A stretch of DNA of 64,000 bases from assembly GCF_000151315.2 (NCBI RefSeq), contig NW_011887302.1, forward strand, positions 1-64,000, given 5' to 3'. The position numbers and the translations under genes are program-made. The DNA is from Capsaspora owczarzaki ATCC 30864. Lineage: Eukaryota; Opisthokonta; Filasterea. Positions 63,111-64,000 of this stretch are shown here, piece after piece. The notes beneath the pieces are model-generated. The model was not told the DNA's origin. It did no database searches and saw nothing but the letters and a program-made list of their open reading frames with translations. The first letter of the stretch is position 1. Each line of letters begins with the position of its first letter.

Positions 63111-64000
63111 TTATTCATCCATTCGAGGCTTCTTGCGCTGAGCATCGTCTGACTCTGCGGGGCGCTTCTCACTGGGGAGAGGAGTCGAGGAGGTCGATTG
63201 CGCGGGGGTCTGCAATATCGAGAAGAAGCATTGGTGAGTATGAAAGTGTCCAACACCGAACAAAACCAGAAACACCAGTCAAAGCTCCACAAAAAAAAAA
63301 AAAAAAAAAAATCAAAAAAAAAATCACATACCTTGTTTGCGAGTCGTTTATAGATCGCACTCACGTGATCGCCGTTCGCCGATGGGTGTTTTCGAGCAAC
63401 TTCATTCCATACACGACTGCATCAAATGATTTTTTTTCCGTCCAAAAGCAAAAAACAAAAAAAAAAAAAACAATAAAAAAGTGAGTTTGAGTTTTGCTGA
63501 CATTTGCACCGCCCTCCAACTCCTCCAGCAAACAGTTTGCACTCACCTTTGCATGTCTGCGGGGAGCGTGTCAACAAAGCGACCGACGCGAAGAAGGTGC
63601 TCCTTGGTCTCGAGGCTGACGCGCTCCTTGCTCCAATTTTCGTGCGCGGCCTTTTGTCGCAAGTCCAAAAAGTTGGCAACGTCGTGTTTGATGGGTACCA
63701 GCAGTTGCTGCGCTTCCGCATCACCACGCGAATGGTGGTGCTCATCGTGGTGGTGGTGGTGGTGATGGTGGTGGTGGTGGTGATCCGATTCCTTGTCCTT
63801 GTGCTTGTCGGGCGTGCGGTGGGACTTGCTCGAGTCGTCAGCGTCGTTTACCGCTGACGTGCTGGCAGCGTTAGAGGCAGCGAGTTTGCTAGCCTTGTCG
63901 TACATGCGGAAGATGGGACTGTCCTTCTTGTCCGAGCTCTTCCCCTCTGCCGACTTTTCGGTCTTGACGACGGACTTTGGCTTTTTCTCGGCTGCCTCGG
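63111..64000 (-). CDS. C-terminal part of a CHD1-like chromatin remodeller (CHCT domain), 5' part outside the window
   Basis: Only the 3' end is visible: 64000-63547, 63416-63332 and 63209-63111, joined with exact phases. The sequence is Lys/Ser/Glu-rich, then has a poly-His run and the segment QQLLVPIKHDVANFLDLRQK, TKEHLLRVGRFVDTL, VWNEVARKHPSANGDHVSAI and YKRLANK. This pattern matches the helical C-terminal domain of CHD1 (CHCT, formerly DUF4208), which binds nucleosomal DNA. It ends with a KR-rich, likely nuclear, tail (EKRPAESDDAQRKKPRMDE). The chromodomains and ATPase would lie beyond base 64000, so CHD1 is probable but not proven. Confidence 0.75.

Overview
This window looks like a compact, intron-rich nuclear genome of a unicellular relative of animals. 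Most genes have several short GT-AG introns (about 40-130 bp), gene spacing is tight, and both strands are used. The gene set points to a holozoan protist, with the filasterean Capsaspora owczarzaki as a plausible source: an SH2-kinase fusion, a tyrosine-tailed LRR receptor, a CERT-type ceramide carrier with an FFAT motif, CENP-T, DCAF11, DDX21, DDI1, and a mobile-element mix of an L1-like LINE plus Tc1/mariner. That species assignment is an inference from gene content. Poly(A)/poly(T) tracts and CT/GA/CA/GT microsatellites are very common outside exons. Exon coordinates were read by eye from splice signals and frame continuity; where the phases close exactly this is stated.

Layout. 1-4015: 3' part of an L1-like LINE running in from the left edge. 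4472-8393 (-): nine-exon gene for an unassigned P-loop NTPase. 8394-11272: low-complexity DNA with a possible gene fragment and a sedolisin (TPP1-like) prodomain remnant. 11275-12926: near-perfect Tc1 element. 13001-13423: 5'-truncated second copy of the LINE. 15226-16552: RBR-type ubiquitin ligase. 17939-18038: assembly gap directly before the proteasome subunit gene PSMB3. 19293-21046 (-) and 21380-24168 (+): a divergent pair, an MCUR1/CCDC90-type mitochondrial protein and an EF-hand coiled-coil protein. 24293-26930 (-): CDF zinc transporter, followed by a His/Glu-rich membrane protein (27342-28250, -). 28636-31275: SH2-kinase-RING protein. 31766-34490: CERT. 34789-35608: small unknown gene. 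35664-38233: DCAF11. 38471-41006 (-): DDX21/50-like helicase. 41435-43345: L-lactate dehydrogenase. 43472-45456 (-): CENP-T. 45685-46410 (-): secretory cyclophilin. 46411-49772: mostly non-coding, with a 94-bp tandem repeat. 49773-51967 (-): C2H2 Gln-rich protein. 53635-56540 (-): LRR receptor. 58226-59299 (-): Maf-like pyrophosphatase. 60921-62926: DDI1. 63111-64000 (-): C-terminal part of a CHD1-like protein that runs off the right edge.

Themes. Ubiquitin/proteasome functions recur (RBR ligase, PSMB3, the RING on the kinase, the CUL4 adaptor DCAF11, the shuttle DDI1). Two genes suggest phosphotyrosine-type signalling: the SH2-kinase-RING protein, and an LRR receptor whose tail carries an NPxY motif and other tyrosines. 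The rest is housekeeping: zinc and ceramide transport, lactate metabolism, ribosome biogenesis, kinetochore and chromatin. Nothing looks like a dedicated operon or defence system. The least explained coding units are the NTPase gene at 4472-8393 and the His/Glu-rich membrane protein beside the zinc transporter.
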